From assembly GCA_938743325.2 (NCBI GenBank), contig OW568870.1, forward strand, positions 806,001 through 870,000: a DNA stretch of 64,000 bases, in the 5' to 3' direction. Positions 11,101 to 26,100 of the stretch are shown in pieces; position 1 is the first letter of the stretch; every line of letters starts with the position of its first letter. Source of the stretch: Pycnococcus provasolii. Taxonomy: Eukaryota; Chlorophyta; Pseudoscourfieldiophyceae; Pseudoscourfieldiales; Pycnococcaceae. The position numbers and the translations under genes are program-made. Under the pieces are notes generated by a model that was not told the origin of the DNA, made no database searches, and saw only the letters and a list, made by a program, of their open reading frames with translations.

Positions 11101-14100
11101 AGAGCACGGTTCAGCATGTGACGCAGCGCCTTGTTCTTCTGAGCACGGCGCTTCTCCTCCGCCACGCGGTGCGCCTTCAATGACTCGATATACTCCATCC
11201 ACAGCTCGAAGCCCTGCGCCATCTCGCGCTTCACCACCTTCATCAGTGTGCGCTGCACGACCATGCGCTGACGCTTGTGTGTTTTCCAGATGTCCGACCA
11301 ACGCTGGAACGGAAGCGCGAGAGCACGGTTCAGCATGTGACGCAGCGCCTTGTTCTTCTGAGCACGGCGCTTCTCCTCCGCCACGCGGTGCGCCTTCAAT
11401 GACTCGATATACTCCGTCCACAGCTCGAAGCCCTGCGCCATCTCGCGCTTGAGCACCTTAGACATCACCTTACTCACCACCGCGCGCTGGCGCTTCGTCG
11501 TCACAAGCATGTCGTACCACTGCGCGAACGCGAGACGCTGGTGGCGGTACAACAGACGCCCCGCCGCCTTGCGAAGCAGAGCCTTGCGCGATTTGTTCTC
11601 CTCGATCACCGAGCGCCACTGGTTGAATCCCGCGAAGATCGCCACGAGCTTGATACGTCCAACCGCCTTGGTCAGCTTCGTGCGCTGCTCTTGCATTGCG
11701 GACTTCGCCTCGACCCAGCGCGCCCATGCCATGTGCAACTGGCGATTCATGAGTGAACCGAGTGCCTTGTGCGAGAGATGGCGAGATCGGTTCATGTCAG
11801 CAACACACTGCTGCCACGCCGCGTACGCTCCGTACATCGCGCCATTCTTCATTCGAAGGAGACATCGCTCCACCTTCGTGCGCTGCTGGATGCTTTCGCT
11901 GGTAACTTCACACCAGCGCAGCATAGCTGCAGATAGTGCACGATTTGCCATGCGGCGTAAGGCTCGGCCAACGCGAGAGCGCTGGGCTTTGCGATCTTCC
12001 ACGAAGAACAGCCATGCGGAAAGTGCCAAGCTAAGCTCGCGCTTAAGCACTTTGAGAAGCACTTTGGCAGCCTTTTGACGGTTGCGCTGCTTCTGGTGGT
12101 GCATGATGACAAGCACTTGCCAAGCTGCGAAGCCATCAGCCATTTCCCTCTGCGTAACCTTCATCAACACGCGACGCACAAGCGAGCGCTTGGCCTTGAG
12201 GGAAGTGTACGTGTCGTGCCAGCTTGTAAATGCGACAGCGGCACAGCGATAGATGAGATGGCGAATCGCACGCTCGGAGAGCTGCCTCTTGCGATCCGCC
12301 TCCGCCTCATCGGCCTTGCGGTCTTCGACGACGCTGACCCAGCTTTCAAAGGCAACTGAGACAGCCTGCTGAAGGTGGCGCATCAGCGCCTTTCGCAAAA
12401 GCATCCGCTTGTGACACATGTCATGATATGTGGACAACCACGAATTCCAAGCCTTTACGAGCTTCACCTTAGCCATCCTGTGCAGCACTCCCTTGAGAGC
12501 GGCACGCCTTGACTTGCTATCCGCCGCATTAATACGCATCTCGTCAAAACAACGCACAAGATTCCCCTGCTGCGCACGTATTAAGAATTTGCGAAGTTTT
12601 CGTCCCTTCGTACGCTCAAAGTGAACGTGGCTTACCCAGCCGCGAACGCACGTCGTCAATAGTCTCGTTACCACAAGTCGATCGAATCCTCGGATCAATT
12701 CATCGTTCGACTCCCGTGTTGTGATGTAGAACAATCTCCAGTCAAGGAATGATCTCACTGCAACGCTTTTCATAAGCCGCTGCCGCTTTAGCTTGACAAA
12801 CGCGTTCTTACGATACGCGTCGCTCCAGGTTTCAAAGGCGCGAGCTGTAGTGGCGTTGACAAAGCGTGCAAGGCCACGGTGCATAAGTTTGTCCAGGCGG
12901 CGCCTTTCCTCAATTAGACCGCACCACGATTCGAATGCAGATGCCATCTCCCGTTTGAGCACTTTCATCAGACTTCGTCGGATAGCAGTTCTCTGTCGCC
13001 TCGCAAGAGTCGCTTGCGATTCCCACTGATTGTATGCCGAAGCTAACGCCCGATTCACAAGATGGCGAAGTGCCTTGGCAGCCTGTATTCGCGATTCCTT
13101 CATGACACTCGCAGTCTGCTCCCAATTACGGAAAGCCTTGGCATATGTGCGGTTCAAGGCATACTTGATGACGCGAGCCATCTTTGCCTCATTTGACGCT
13201 TTTGTTGCCTTCTGCTCATACAGTTCATCGATAAACCCGATCCAAGATGTAAACGCACCGCCAAGGGAGCGATTTTTAGCCATTCCCAGGGAGCGCTGCA
13301 AAAGACTTCGCTGTCGCTTCAAAGTACTCCAAGCATCTTCCCAACGTGCAAACGCAAGCCGTTGCTGACGGAACACAAGTCTGCCCGCAGCCTTGCGAAG
13401 AAGTGATCGCTTCGTAGCGTTGTCGTCAACAACATCACGCCAACGATTCAACGCCGCGTACGCTCCCACGAGCGCAATCCGACTAATCGCCTTTTCGAGC
13501 TTCGAGCGTTCTTCACGACGCACAGCAACAACTTCCACCCATCGCATCCAAGACATATTGAGCTGACGATTGATCATGCTGCGCGCAGCTTTTGCCGTGA
13601 GCATACGCGCATGACGTAATTGAGCCGACTGCTCCACCCAAGCTCCCCACGCGCCGTACATCTCTCGATTCTTCAGGCGAAGAAGAGACTTTTCCACCTT
13701 GGCGCGTTGCTGGCGCAGCGCGGATGCCGCGTCGTACCAGCGACCGAACGACATGCTCAACGCGCGGTTCAGCATGTGACGCAGCGCCTTGTTCTTCTGA
13801 GCACGGCGCTTCTCCTCAGCGACACGGAACTCCTTCAGGTCGATCAGCCACTCCACCCACTGCTCGAAACCGTGCGCCATCTCGCGCTTTGCCACCTTCA
13901 TCAGCGTACGCTGCACAACCAAGCGCTGACGCTTATGCTGTACGTAGATGTCGTGCCAGCGGAAGAACGCTGCACTCTGACCACGATATATGATGTGACG
14001 AAGTGCCTTGTCCTTCTTCGCGCGGCGATCAGCCTCCGCGATGCGGTACTCCTTCAGGTCGATCAACCACTCCATCCACAGCTCGAAGCCCTGTGCCATC

Positions 14101-17100
14101 TCGCGCTTAAGCACCTTTGACAGCACCTTGCTCACCACCGCCTTCTGGCGCTTCACTGTCGTCCAGAGCTCGTACCACTTCGCGAACGCGAGACGCTGCT
14201 GGCGGTACAGCAGACGACCCGCCGCCTTGCGAAGCAGCGTGCGTCGGTTGTTGTTCGTCGCGACCACCTCGCGCCAGCGCGTCATTGCGGCATACGCCGC
14301 CACGAGAGCGATACGCGCGATGGCCTTGGTCAGCTTCGCGCGTTGCTCGCGCAGCTTCTCGGTGGCAGACAGCCACGCGCTCCACGCGCCGTACAACGCA
14401 CGGTTCTTGAGACGACGCAGCGACTTGTCCACCTTGGCGCGTTGCTGGCGTAGCGCGGATGCCGCATCGTTCCAGCGGCCGAACGACATGCTCAACGCGC
14501 GGTTCAGCATGTGACGCAGCGCCTTGTTCTTCTGAGCACGGCGCTTCTCCTCAGCGACACGGAACTCCCTCAGGTCGATCAGCCACTCCACCCACTGCTC
14601 GAAACCGTGCGCCATCTCGCGCTTTGCCACCTTCATCAGCGTACGCTGCACAACCAAGCGCTGACGCTTATGCTGTACGTAGATGTCGTGCCAGCGGAAG
14701 AACGCTGCACTCTGACCACGATATATGATGTGACGAAGTGCCTTGTCCTTCTTCGCGCGGCGATCAGCCTCCGCGATGCGGTACTCCTTCAGGTCGATCA
14801 ACCACTCCATCCACAGCTCGAAGCCCTGTGCCATCTCGCGCTTAAGCACCTTTGACAGCACCTTGCTCGCCACCGCCTTCTGGCGCTTCACTGTCGTCCA
14901 GAGCTCGTACCACTTCGCGAACGCGAGACGCTGCTGGCGGTACAGCAGACGACCCGCCGCCTTGCGAAGCAGCGTGCGTCGGTTGTTGTTCGTCGCGACC
15001 ACCTCGCGCCAGCGCGTCATTGCGGCATACGCCGCCACGAGAGCGATACGCGCGACGGCCTTGGTCAGCTTCGCGCGTTGCTCGCGCAGCTTCTCGGTGG
15101 CAGACAGCCACGCGCTCCACGCGCCGTACATCTCTCGATTCTTCAGGCGAAGAAGAGACTTGTTCACCTTGGCGCGTTGCTGGCGCAGCGCGGATGCCGC
15201 GTCGTACCAGCGACCGAACGGCATGCTCAACGCGCGGTTCAGCATGTGACGCAGCGCCTTGTTCTTCTGAGCACGGCGCTTCTCCTCAGCGACACGGAAC
15301 TCCTTCACGTCGATCAGCCACTCCACCCACTGCTCGAAACCGTGTGCCATTTCCCTCTGCGTAACCTTCATGAGCACACGACGTACCACAAGGCGCTGGC
15401 GCTTTTGCGTTTTCCAGATGTCCGACCAACGCTGGAACGGAAGCGCAAGAGCACGGTTCAGCATGTGACGCAGCGCCTTGTTCTTCTGAGCACGGCGCTT
15501 CTCCTCCGCCACGCGGTGCGCCTTCAATGACTCGATATACTCCGTCCACAGCTCGAAGCCCTGCGCCATCTCGCGCTTCACCACCTTCATCAGTGTGCGC
15601 TGCACGACCATGCGCTGACGCTTGTGTGTTTTCCAGATGTCCGACCAACGCTGGAACGGAAGCGCGAGAGCACGGTTCAGCATGTGACGCAGCGCCTTGT
15701 TCTTCTGAGCACGGCGCTTCTCCTCCGCCACGCGGTGCGCCTTCAATGACTCGATATACTCCGTCCACAGCTCGAAGCCCTGCGCCATCTCGCGCTTCAC
15801 CACCTTCATCAGTGTGCGCTGCACGACCATGCGCTGACGCTTGTGTGTTTTCCAGATGTCCGACCAACGCTGGAACGGAAGCGCGAGAGCACGGTTCAGC
15901 ATGTGACGCAGCGCCTTGTTCTTCTGAGCACGGCGCTTCTCCTCCGCCACGCGGTGCGCCTTCAATGACTCGATATACTCCGTCCACAGCTCGAAGCCCT
16001 GCGCCATCTCGCGCTTGAGCACCTTAGACATCACCTTACTCACCACCGCGCGCTGGCGCTTCGTCGTCACAAGCATGTCGTACCACTGCGCGAACGCGAG
16101 ACGCTGGTGACGGTACAGCAGACGCCCCGCCGCCTTGCGAAGCAGAGCCTTACGTGCTTTGTTCTCCTCGATCACCGAGCGCCACTGGTTGAATCCCGCG
16201 AAGATCGCCACGAGCTTGATACGTCCAATCGCCTTGGTCAGCTTCGTGCGCTGCTCTTGCATTGCGGACTTCGCCTCGACCCAGCGCGCCCATGCCATGT
16301 GCAACTGACGATTGATGAATGCACCAGCTGCTTTATACGAAAGTTGGCGCATATGCGCGAGTCGATTGATTTCTTCGAGCCATGAAGAAAAGGTGGAAGA
16401 CAATATTCGATTTTGCATACGCTTTAGTGCTCGATACGCCACGGCACGGTGCTTTTTATTACGCTGCCATTCACCATGCCATTGCTGATATGCCACGCTT
16501 GTGCATCGGTTGATCATATGGCGTATGGCACGTTCCATGGTGGCTGCACGCTCCTCTTCGATCATGCGCCATTCTTTGAGCTCGATGAGCCAAGTTGTCC
16601 ATCGTTCAAAACTTTCAGCTATCTCGCGAGATAAGACGCGTGCAAGATGACGACGTACGAGTGCACGTTGCCGCTTCGTGGTTGCAATCAAATCCTTCCA
16701 TTGCGAAAAAGCCGCACTTACCTTCCGATTCCTCATCTTTCCTGCAACCTTGCGCATAATGACGCGCCGGTCTTTGCTCACTTGCACAAACTCTGTCCAG
16801 GAGCGCCATGCAGCAGCGGCTGCGAGACTTGCGATACGTCCTAAAGCCTTGCCAAGGAGCGCGCGCTGCTCATTGCTCCGTTTGACAATGCCGAACCACT
16901 GCTTGTATGCTCTTGCCAAACAACCGTTCGTCAGGGTATAAGCGGCTTTTTTGAGGAGACCGCGATGGCGCTTCGCGTCCTCCGATTTCTGTATCCACTG
17001 AAGAAATGCATTTGCAAGGCTTCTGTTTGTCATACGCGCCAGCGCTCTTGACGCCTTTGCTCGAGACTGTTTGGTGTTCGATACTGCCTCGAACCAACTT

Positions 17101-20100
17101 CCAAAGGCGGTTGCAAGTGCAAGCTTTCCAAATCGAATAATGATTTTTCGCAGTAGATTCTTTTTTGCGACCCGATCTTGAGCATAGAAAAGCCACTGGT
17201 TGAAGGCTGACATGAGAACGGAATTTAGAATGTTGTATAGGATTTGTGACGCGCGCTGACGTTGCAACCTCTTCTTTCGAAGCAAGTCGATATAGTACAA
17301 CCAAGAGTCAAATGCCCGAGACAAGCAGCCATTCATTATTTTGCCTAAAATTTTCTGCGCAATAACTTTGCTTCTCTTTGCCTCGTGCGCATGCATTTGC
17401 CAAGAAACAAATGCCATTCCGATGCAACGGTTGAACATGTGACGGAGCGCTCGCTCCTTCTTTCGCTTTTTCTCTGCTGCCGCGATACGTGCAAGACGCA
17501 GATCATCCACCAACACAACCCAAGATTCGTAGGCATGTGCCATTTCGCGTTGAGTAACCTTCATGAGCGATCGACGTAGAATTGATCGATCACGATTCAT
17601 TTTTCTCGTGATCAGATTCCACTGCACGAAGCACAGTGAAATGCGGCGATTCAGCATATGCAATATCACTCTCTGACGATGCGCCTTGACCTGTTCTTTC
17701 CTCAAGCCTCGCATTCTAATTTCCTCAAGCCAATCCTGCCAAGCCATGAACGCACCTCCTACGATGCGATTCAACATTCGGCCGAGACTTCTCGCCACTG
17801 CAAGACGTTGATGCTTTGCTGTCGTCCAGAGCTCGTACCACTTCGCGAACGCGAGACGCTGCTGGCGGTACAGCAGACGTCCCGCCGCCTTGCGAAGCAG
17901 CGTGCGTCGGTTGTTGTTCGTCGCGACCACCTCACACCAACGCGTCATTGCGGCATACGCCGCCACGAGAGCGATACGTGCGATGGCCTTGGTCAGCTTT
18001 GCACGCTGCTCGCGGAGGGCCATGGTCGCCTCGTACCAGCGGCCGAACGACATGCTCAACGCGCGGTTCAGCATGTGACGCAACGCCTTGTTCTTCTTCG
18101 CGCGGCGATCGGCCTTAGCGATGCGGTACTCCTTCAGATCTGTGAGCCACTCCACCCACGCCTCGAAGCCCTGCGCCATCTCGCGCTTAGCCACCTTCAC
18201 AAGAGCACGCTGCAGAATCAGGCGCTGACGCTTCAGAGCTGACGCCGCCTCGTACCACCGGCCGAACGACATGCTCAACGCGCGGTTCAGCATGTGACGC
18301 AACGCCTTGTTCTTCTTCGCGCGGCGATCAGCCTCAGCGATGCGGTACTCCCTCAGGTCGACCAGCCATTCCACCCACGCCTCGAAGCCCTGCGCCATCT
18401 CGCGCTTAGCCACCTTCACAAGAGCACGCTGCAGAATCAGGCGCTGACGCTTCAGAGCTGACGCCGCCTCGTACCACCGGCCGAACGACATGCTCAACGC
18501 GCGGTTCAGCATGTGACGCAACGCCTTGTTCTTCTTCGCGCGGCGATCAGCCTCAGCGATGCGGTACTCCCTCAGATCTGTGAGCCACTCCACCCACGCC
18601 TCGTAGCCCTGAGCCATCTCGCGCTTAGCCACCTTCACAAGAGCACGCTGCAGAATCAGGCGCTGACGCTTCAGAGCTGACGCCGCCTCGTACCACCGGC
18701 CGAACGACATGCTCAACGCGCGGTTCAGCATGTGACGCAACGCCTTGTTCTTCTTCGCGCGGCGATCAGCCTCAGCGATGCGGTACTCCTTCAGATCTGT
18801 GAGCCACTCCACCCACGCCTCGTAGCCCTGCGCCATCTCGCGCTTAGCCACCTTCACAAGAGCACGCTGCAGAATCAGGCGCTGACGCTTCAGAGCTGAC
18901 GCCGCCTCGTACCACCGGCCGAACGACATGCTCAACGCGCGGTTCAGCATGTAACGCAACGCCTTGTTCTTCTTCGCGCGGCGATCGGCCTCAGCGATGC
19001 GGTACTCCCTCAGATCTGTGAGCCACTCCACCCACGCCTCGTAGCCCTGCGCCATCTCGCGCTTAGCCACCTTCACAAGGGCACGCTGCAGAATCAGGCG
19101 CTGACGCTTCAGAGCTGACGCCGCCTCGTACCACCGGCCGAACGACATGCTCAACGCGCGGTTCAGCATGTGACGCAACGCCTTGTTCTTCTTCGCGCGG
19201 CGATCAGCCTCAGCGATGCGGTACTCCTTCAGATCTGTGAGCCACTCCACCCACGCCTCGTAGCCCTGAGCCATCTCGCGCTTAGCCACCTTCACAAGAG
19301 CACGCTGCAGAATCAGGCGCTGACGCTTCAGAGCTGACGCCGCCTCGTACCACCGGCCGAACGACATGCTCAACGCGCGGTTCAGCATGTGACGCAACGC
19401 CTTGTTCTTCTTCGCTCGGCGATCGGCCTCAGCGATGCGGTACTCCTTCAGATCTGTGAGCCACTCCACCCACGCCTCGTAGCCCTGAGCCATCTCGCGC
19501 TTAGCCACCTTCACAAGAGCACGCTGCAGAATCAGGCGCTGACGCTTCAGAGCTGACGCCGCCTCGTACCAGCGGCCGAACGACATGCTCAACGCGCGGT
19601 TCAGCATGTAACGCAACGCCTTGTTCTTCTTCGCGCGGCGATCGGCCTCAGCGATGCGGTACTCCTTCAGGTCGACCAGCCACTCCACCCACGCCTCGTA
19701 GCCCTGCGCCATCTCGCGCTTAGCCACCTTCACAAGAGCACGCTGCAGAATCAGGCGCTGACGCTTCAGAGCTGACGCCGCCTCGTACCACCGGCCGAAC
19801 GACATGCTCAACGCGCGGTTCAGCATGTGACGCAACGCCTTGTTCTTCTTCGCGCGGCGATCAGCCTCAGCGATGCGGTACTCCTTCAGATCTGTGAGCC
19901 ACTCCACCCACGCCTCGTAGCCCTGCGCCATCTCGCGCTTAGCCACCTTCACAAGAGCACGCTGCAGAATCAGGCGCTGACGCTTCAGAGCTGACGCCGC
20001 CTCGTACCACCGGCCGAACGACATGCTCAACGCGCGGTTCAGCATGTGACGCAACGCCTTGTTCTTCTTCGCGCGGCGATCAGCCTCAGCGATGCGGTAC

Positions 20101-23100
20101 TCCTTCAGATCTGTGAGCCACTCCACCCACGCCTCGTAGCCCTGAGCCATTTGTCGCTTCATTACTCGAGCTAATGCTTTCGTGACAACAAGTCGTTGAT
20201 GTTTGAGCATAGTCCAAACGTGTTGCCATTGTGCAAATGCCATCCGTTGCTGACGGAACACAATTCGACCTGCCGCTTTGCGCAACAGAGATCGTTGTGT
20301 TTTCATTGTGGTCCACACTTCGCGCCAACGATTCAACGCCGCGTACGCTCCCACAAGCGCAATCCGACTAATCGCCTTTTCGAGCTTCGAGCGTTCTTCA
20401 CGACGCACAGCAACAACTTCCACCCATCGCATCCAAGACATATTGAGCTGACGATTGATCAAGGAACGCAAAGCCCTGCCGGACATCAACCGTGAACGAC
20501 GTAATTGAGCCGACTGCTCCACCCAAGCTCCCCACGCGCCGTACATCGCACGGTTCTTGAGACGACGCAACGACTTGTCCACCTTGGCGCGTTGCTGGCG
20601 CAGCGCGGATGCCGCGTCGTACCAGCGACCGAACGACATGCTCAACGCGCGGTTCAGCATGTGACGCAGCGCCTTGTTCTTCTGAGCACGGCGCTTCTCT
20701 TCAGCGACACGGAACTCCCTCAGGTCGATCAGCCACTCCACCCACGCCTCGTAGCCCTGCGCCATCTCGCGCTTTGCCACCTTCATCAGCGTACGCTGCA
20801 CAACCAAGCGCTGACGCTTATGCTGTACGTAGATGTCGTGCCAGCGGAAGAACGCTGCACTCTGACCACGATATATGATGTGACGAAGTGCCTTGTCCTT
20901 CTTCGCGCGGCGATCAGCCTCCGCGATGCGGTACTCCTTCAGGTCGATCAACCACTCCATCCACAGCTCGAAGCCCTGTGCCATCTCGCGCTTAAGCACC
21001 TTTGACAGCACCTTGCTCGCCACCGCCTTCTGGCGCTTCACTGTCGTCCAGAGCTCGTACCACTTCGCGAACGCGAGACGCTGCTGGCGGTACAGCAGAC
21101 GACCCGCCGCCTTGCGAAGCAGCGTGCGTCGGTTGTTGTTCGTCGCGACCACCTCGCGCCAGCGCGTCATTGCGGCATACGCCGCCACGAGAGCGATACG
21201 CGCGATGGCCTTGGTCAGCTTCGCGCGTTGCTCGCGCAGCTTCTCGGTGGCAGACAGCCACGCGCTCCACGCGCCGTACAACGCACGGTTCTTGAGACGA
21301 CGCAGCGACTTGTCCACCTTGGCGCGTTGCTGGCGTAGCGCGGATGCCGCATCGTTCCAGCGGCCGAAAGCCATACTGAGACCACGGTTGATCATATGAC
21401 GGAGAGCCTTGTTCTTCTGTCGGCGTCTGTGCTCTTTTTGCTCGCGAGCTGCACAAACTATCTCGACATATTTGATCCACGATACCACACTTTCGCTTAG
21501 TTCTCGATTAGTCACCTTGAGCAAAACACGTCTAACAATCGCCCTATGATTGCGCATTCTGTCGTACACGTGATACCAATTGACGAAAGCAATCGAAATG
21601 AAACGATTCTGCATGTGCAACACAATTCGTTCCATTTTCACGAGTTTTCTTTCTTTTTCAGCTCGGATATCCTTTAATGCCTGTATAAAGTCAACCCATG
21701 TCTCGAATCCCTGCGCCATCTCGCGCTTAGCCACCTTCATCAGTGTGCGCTGCACAACCAAGCGCTGTCGCTTGTGTGTTTTCCAGATATCCGACCATCG
21801 CTGGAACGGAAGGGCGAGAGCACGGTTCAGCATGTGACGCAGCGCCTTGTTCTTCTGAGCACGGCGCTTCTCCTCAGCCTCTTGGTATTCCCTCAAGTCG
21901 ATCAGCCACTCCACCCACGCCTCGTAGCCCTGCGCCATCTCGCGCTTTGCCACCTTCATCAGCGTACGCTGCACAACCAAGCGCTGACGCTTATGCTGTA
22001 CGTAGATGTCGTGCCAGCGGAAGAACGCTGCACTCTGACCACGATATATGATGTGACGAAGTGCCTTGTCCTTCTTCGCGCGGCGATCAGCCTCCGCGAT
22101 GCGGTACTCCTTCAGGTCGATCAACCACTCCATCCACAGCTCGAAGCCCTGTGCCATCTCGCGCTTAAGCACCTTTGACAGCACCTTGCTCACCACCGCC
22201 TTCTGGCGCTTCACTGTCGTCCAGAGCTCGTACCACTTCGCGAACGCGAGACGCTGCTGGCGGTACAGCAGACGACCCGCCGCCTTGCGAAGCAGCGTGC
22301 GTCGGTTGTTGTTCGTCGCGACCACCTCACGCCAGCGCGTCATTGCGGCATACGCCGCCACGAGAGCGATACGCGCGACGGCCTTGGTCAGCTTCGCGCG
22401 TTGCTCGCGCAGCTTCTCGGTGGCAGACAGCCACGCGCTCCACGCGCCGTACAACGCACGGTTCTTGAGACGACGCAGCGACTTGTCCACCTTGGCGCGT
22501 TGCTGGCGTAGCGCGGATGCCGCATCGTACCAGCGGCGGAACGACATGCTCAACGCACGGTTCAGCATGTGACGCAGTGCCTTGTTTTTTCTCGCTCGGC
22601 GATTCTCTCTTGTTTGCAAAGCTGCCTGCAGCATCAGAATGTACTCAAGCCATGCTTCGAAGCCCTGCGCCATCTCCCTCTTGAGCACCTTTGATAGCAC
22701 TTTTCTCACAACCGCGCGTTGGTGTTTAACTCTAATCCACATATGATGCCATTGCGCGAACGCGAGACGCTGGTGACGGTACAGCAGACGTCCTGCCGCC
22801 TTCCGCAGAAGGGCTCGGCGGTCATTGTTCGTCGCGACCACCTCGCGCCAGCGCGTCATTGCGGCATACGCCGCCACGAGAGCGATGCGTGCGATGGCCT
22901 TGGTCAGCTTCGCGCGTTGCTCGCGCAGCTTCTCGGTGGCAGACAGCCACGCGCTCCACGCGCCGTACATCGCACGGTTCTTCAGACGACGCAGCGACTT
23001 GTCTACCTTTGCTCGCTGCTCACGTAAAGCAGTCGCCGCTTCGTACCAGCGGCCGAACGACATGCTCAACGCGCGGTTTAGCATGTAACGCAGCGCCTTG

Positions 23101-26100
23101 TTCTTCTTCGCACGGCGCTCAGCTTTTGCAATGCGATACTCATTCAGGTTGACCAAATACTCCATCCACAGCTCGAAGCCCTGCGCCATCTCGCGCTTCA
23201 CCACCTTCATCAGTGTGCGCTGCACGACCATGCGCTGACGCTTGTGTGTTTTCCAGATGTCCGACCAACGCTGGAACGGAAGCGCGAGAGCACGGTTCAG
23301 CATGTGACGCAGCGCCTTGTTCTTCTGAGCACGGCGCTTCTCCTCCGCCACGCGGTGCGCCTTCAATGACTCGATATACTCCGTCCACAGCTCGAAGCCC
23401 TGCGCCATCTCGCGCTTCACCACCTTCGACAGCACCTTGCTCACCACCGCGCGCTGGCGCTTCGTCGTCACAAGCATGTCATACCACTGCGCGAACGCGA
23501 GACGCTGGTGACGGTGCAATAGACGCCCCGCCGCCTTCCGCAGAAGGGCTCGGCGGTCATTGTTCGTCGCGACCACCTCGCGCCAGCGCGTCATTGCGGC
23601 ATACGCCGCCACGAGAGCGATACGTGCGATGGCCTTGGTCAGCTTCGCACGCTGCTCGCGGAGCGCCATGGTCGCCTCGTACCAGCGGCCGAACGACATG
23701 CTCAACGCGCTGTTCAGCATGTGACGCAGCGCCTTGTTCTTCTTCGCGCGACGCTCAGCCTTAGCGATGCGGTACTCCTTCAGGTTGACCAAATACTCCA
23801 TCCACAGCTCGAAGCCCTGCGCCATCTCGCGCTTCACCACCTTCATCAGTGTGCGCTGCACGACCATGCGCTGACGCTTGTGTGTTTTCCAGATGTCCGA
23901 CCAACGCTGGAACGGAAGCGCGAGAGCACGGTTCAGCATGTGACGCAGCGCCTTGTTCTTCTGAGCACGGCGCTTCTCCTCCGCCACGCGGTGCGCCTTC
24001 AATGACTCGATATACTCCGTCCACAGCTCGAAGCCCTGCGCCATCTCGCGCTTCACCACCTTCGACAGCACCTTGCTCACCACCGCGCGCTGGCGCTTCG
24101 TCGTCACAAGCATGTCATGCCACTGCGCGAACGCGAGACGCTGGTGACGGTGCAATAGACGCCCCGCCGCCTTCCGCAGAAGGGCTCGGCGGTCATTGTT
24201 CGTCGCGACCACCTCGCGCCAGCGCGTCATTGCGGCATACGCCGCCACGAGAGCGATGCGTGCGACGGCCTTGGTCAGCTTCGCGCGTTGCTCGCGTAGC
24301 TGCTCGGTCGCTGATTGCCACGCGCCCCACGCGCCGTACATCGCACGGTTCTTGAGACGACGCAGCGACTTGTCCACCTTTGCTCGCTGCTGACGCAAAG
24401 CAGTCGCCGCTTCGTTCCAGCGACGGAAAGCCATACTGAGACCACGGTTGATCATATGGCGAAGAGCCTTGTTCTTCTGAGCACGGCGCTCTGACTCCGC
24501 TTGCCGTGCCGCCTGAAGCAGAAGAACATACTCCAGCCATAGCTCGAAGCCCTGCGCCATCTCGCGCTTAAGCACCTTCGACAGCACCTTGCTCACGACT
24601 GCCCGCTGGCGCTTCGTCGTCACAAGCATGTCGTACCACTGGGCGAACGCGAGACGCTGCTGACGGTACAGCAGACGCCCCGCCGCCTTGCGAAGCAGAG
24701 CCTTGCGCGATTTATCCGCCTCGATCACCGAGCGCCACTGGTTGAATCCCGCGAAGATCGCCACGAGCTTGATACGTCCAATCGCCTTGGTCAGCTTCGC
24801 GCGTTGCTCGCGTAGCTGCACGGTGGCAGACAGCCACGCGCCCCACGCGCCGTACAACGCACGGTTCTTGAGACGACGCAGCGACTTGTCCACCTTTGCT
24901 CGCTGCTGACGCAAAGCAGTCGCCGCTTCGTTCCAGCGACGGAAAGCCATACTGAGACCACGGTTGATCATATGGCGAAGAGCCTTGTTCTTCTGAGCAC
25001 GGCGCTCTGACTCCGCTTGCCGTGCCGCCTGAAGCAGAAGAACATACTCCAGCCATAGCTCGAAGCCCTGCGCCATCTCGCGCTTAAGCACCTTCGACAG
25101 CACCTTGCTCACGACTGCCCGCTGGCGCTTCGTCGTCACAAGCATGTCGTACCACTGCGCAAACGCGAGACGCTGCTGACGGTACAGCAGACGCCCCGCC
25201 GCCTTGCGAAGCAGAGCCTTGCGCGATTTATCCGCCTCGATCACCGAGCGCCACTGGTTGAATCCCGCGAAGATCGCCACGAGCTTGATACGTCCAATCG
25301 CCTTGGTCAGCTTCGCGCGTTGCTCGCGCAGCTGCACGGTCGCTGATTGCCACGCGCCCCACGCGCCGTACAGCGCACGGTTCTTGAGACGACGCAGCGA
25401 CTTGTCCACCTTTGCTCGCTGCTCACTCAGATGCTGCACATTCACGAACCAGCCTGTGAAGGCTAGGCTTGTCTCGCGATTCAGAACCTTCATCAACATT
25501 TTGCGCACGATCTCTCGACGCCTAGTCGATTCGATGTAGGTTTCCATCCAAGACATGAATGCTATACTCAATTTCCTGTTCATCATTTTTCTCAATGCCT
25601 TGTTCTTCCTCGCGCGGCGCTTCTCCTCCGCCACGCGGTGCGCCTTCAATGACTCGATCCACTGCATCCACAGCTCGAAGCCCTGCGCCATCTCGCGCTT
25701 AAGCACCTTCGACAGCACCTTGCTCACGACTGCCCGCTGGCGCTTCGTCGTCACAAGCATGTCGTACCACTGCGCAAACGCGAGACGCTGCTGACGGTAC
25801 AGCAGACGCCCCGCCGCCTTGCGAAGCAGAGCCTTGCGCGATTTATCCGCCTCGATCACCGAGCGCCACTGGTTGAATCCCGCGAAGATCGCCACGAGCT
25901 TGATACGTCCAATCGCCTTGGTCAGCTTCGCGCGTTGCTCGCGCAGCTGCACGGTCGCTGATTGCCACGCGCCCCACGCGCCGTACAACGCACGGTTCTT
26001 GAGACGACGCAGCGACTTGTCCACCCTCGCTCGTTGATTACGCAGCTTCTCGGTGGCAGACAGCCACGCGCTCCATGCGCCGTACATCTCTCGATTCTTC

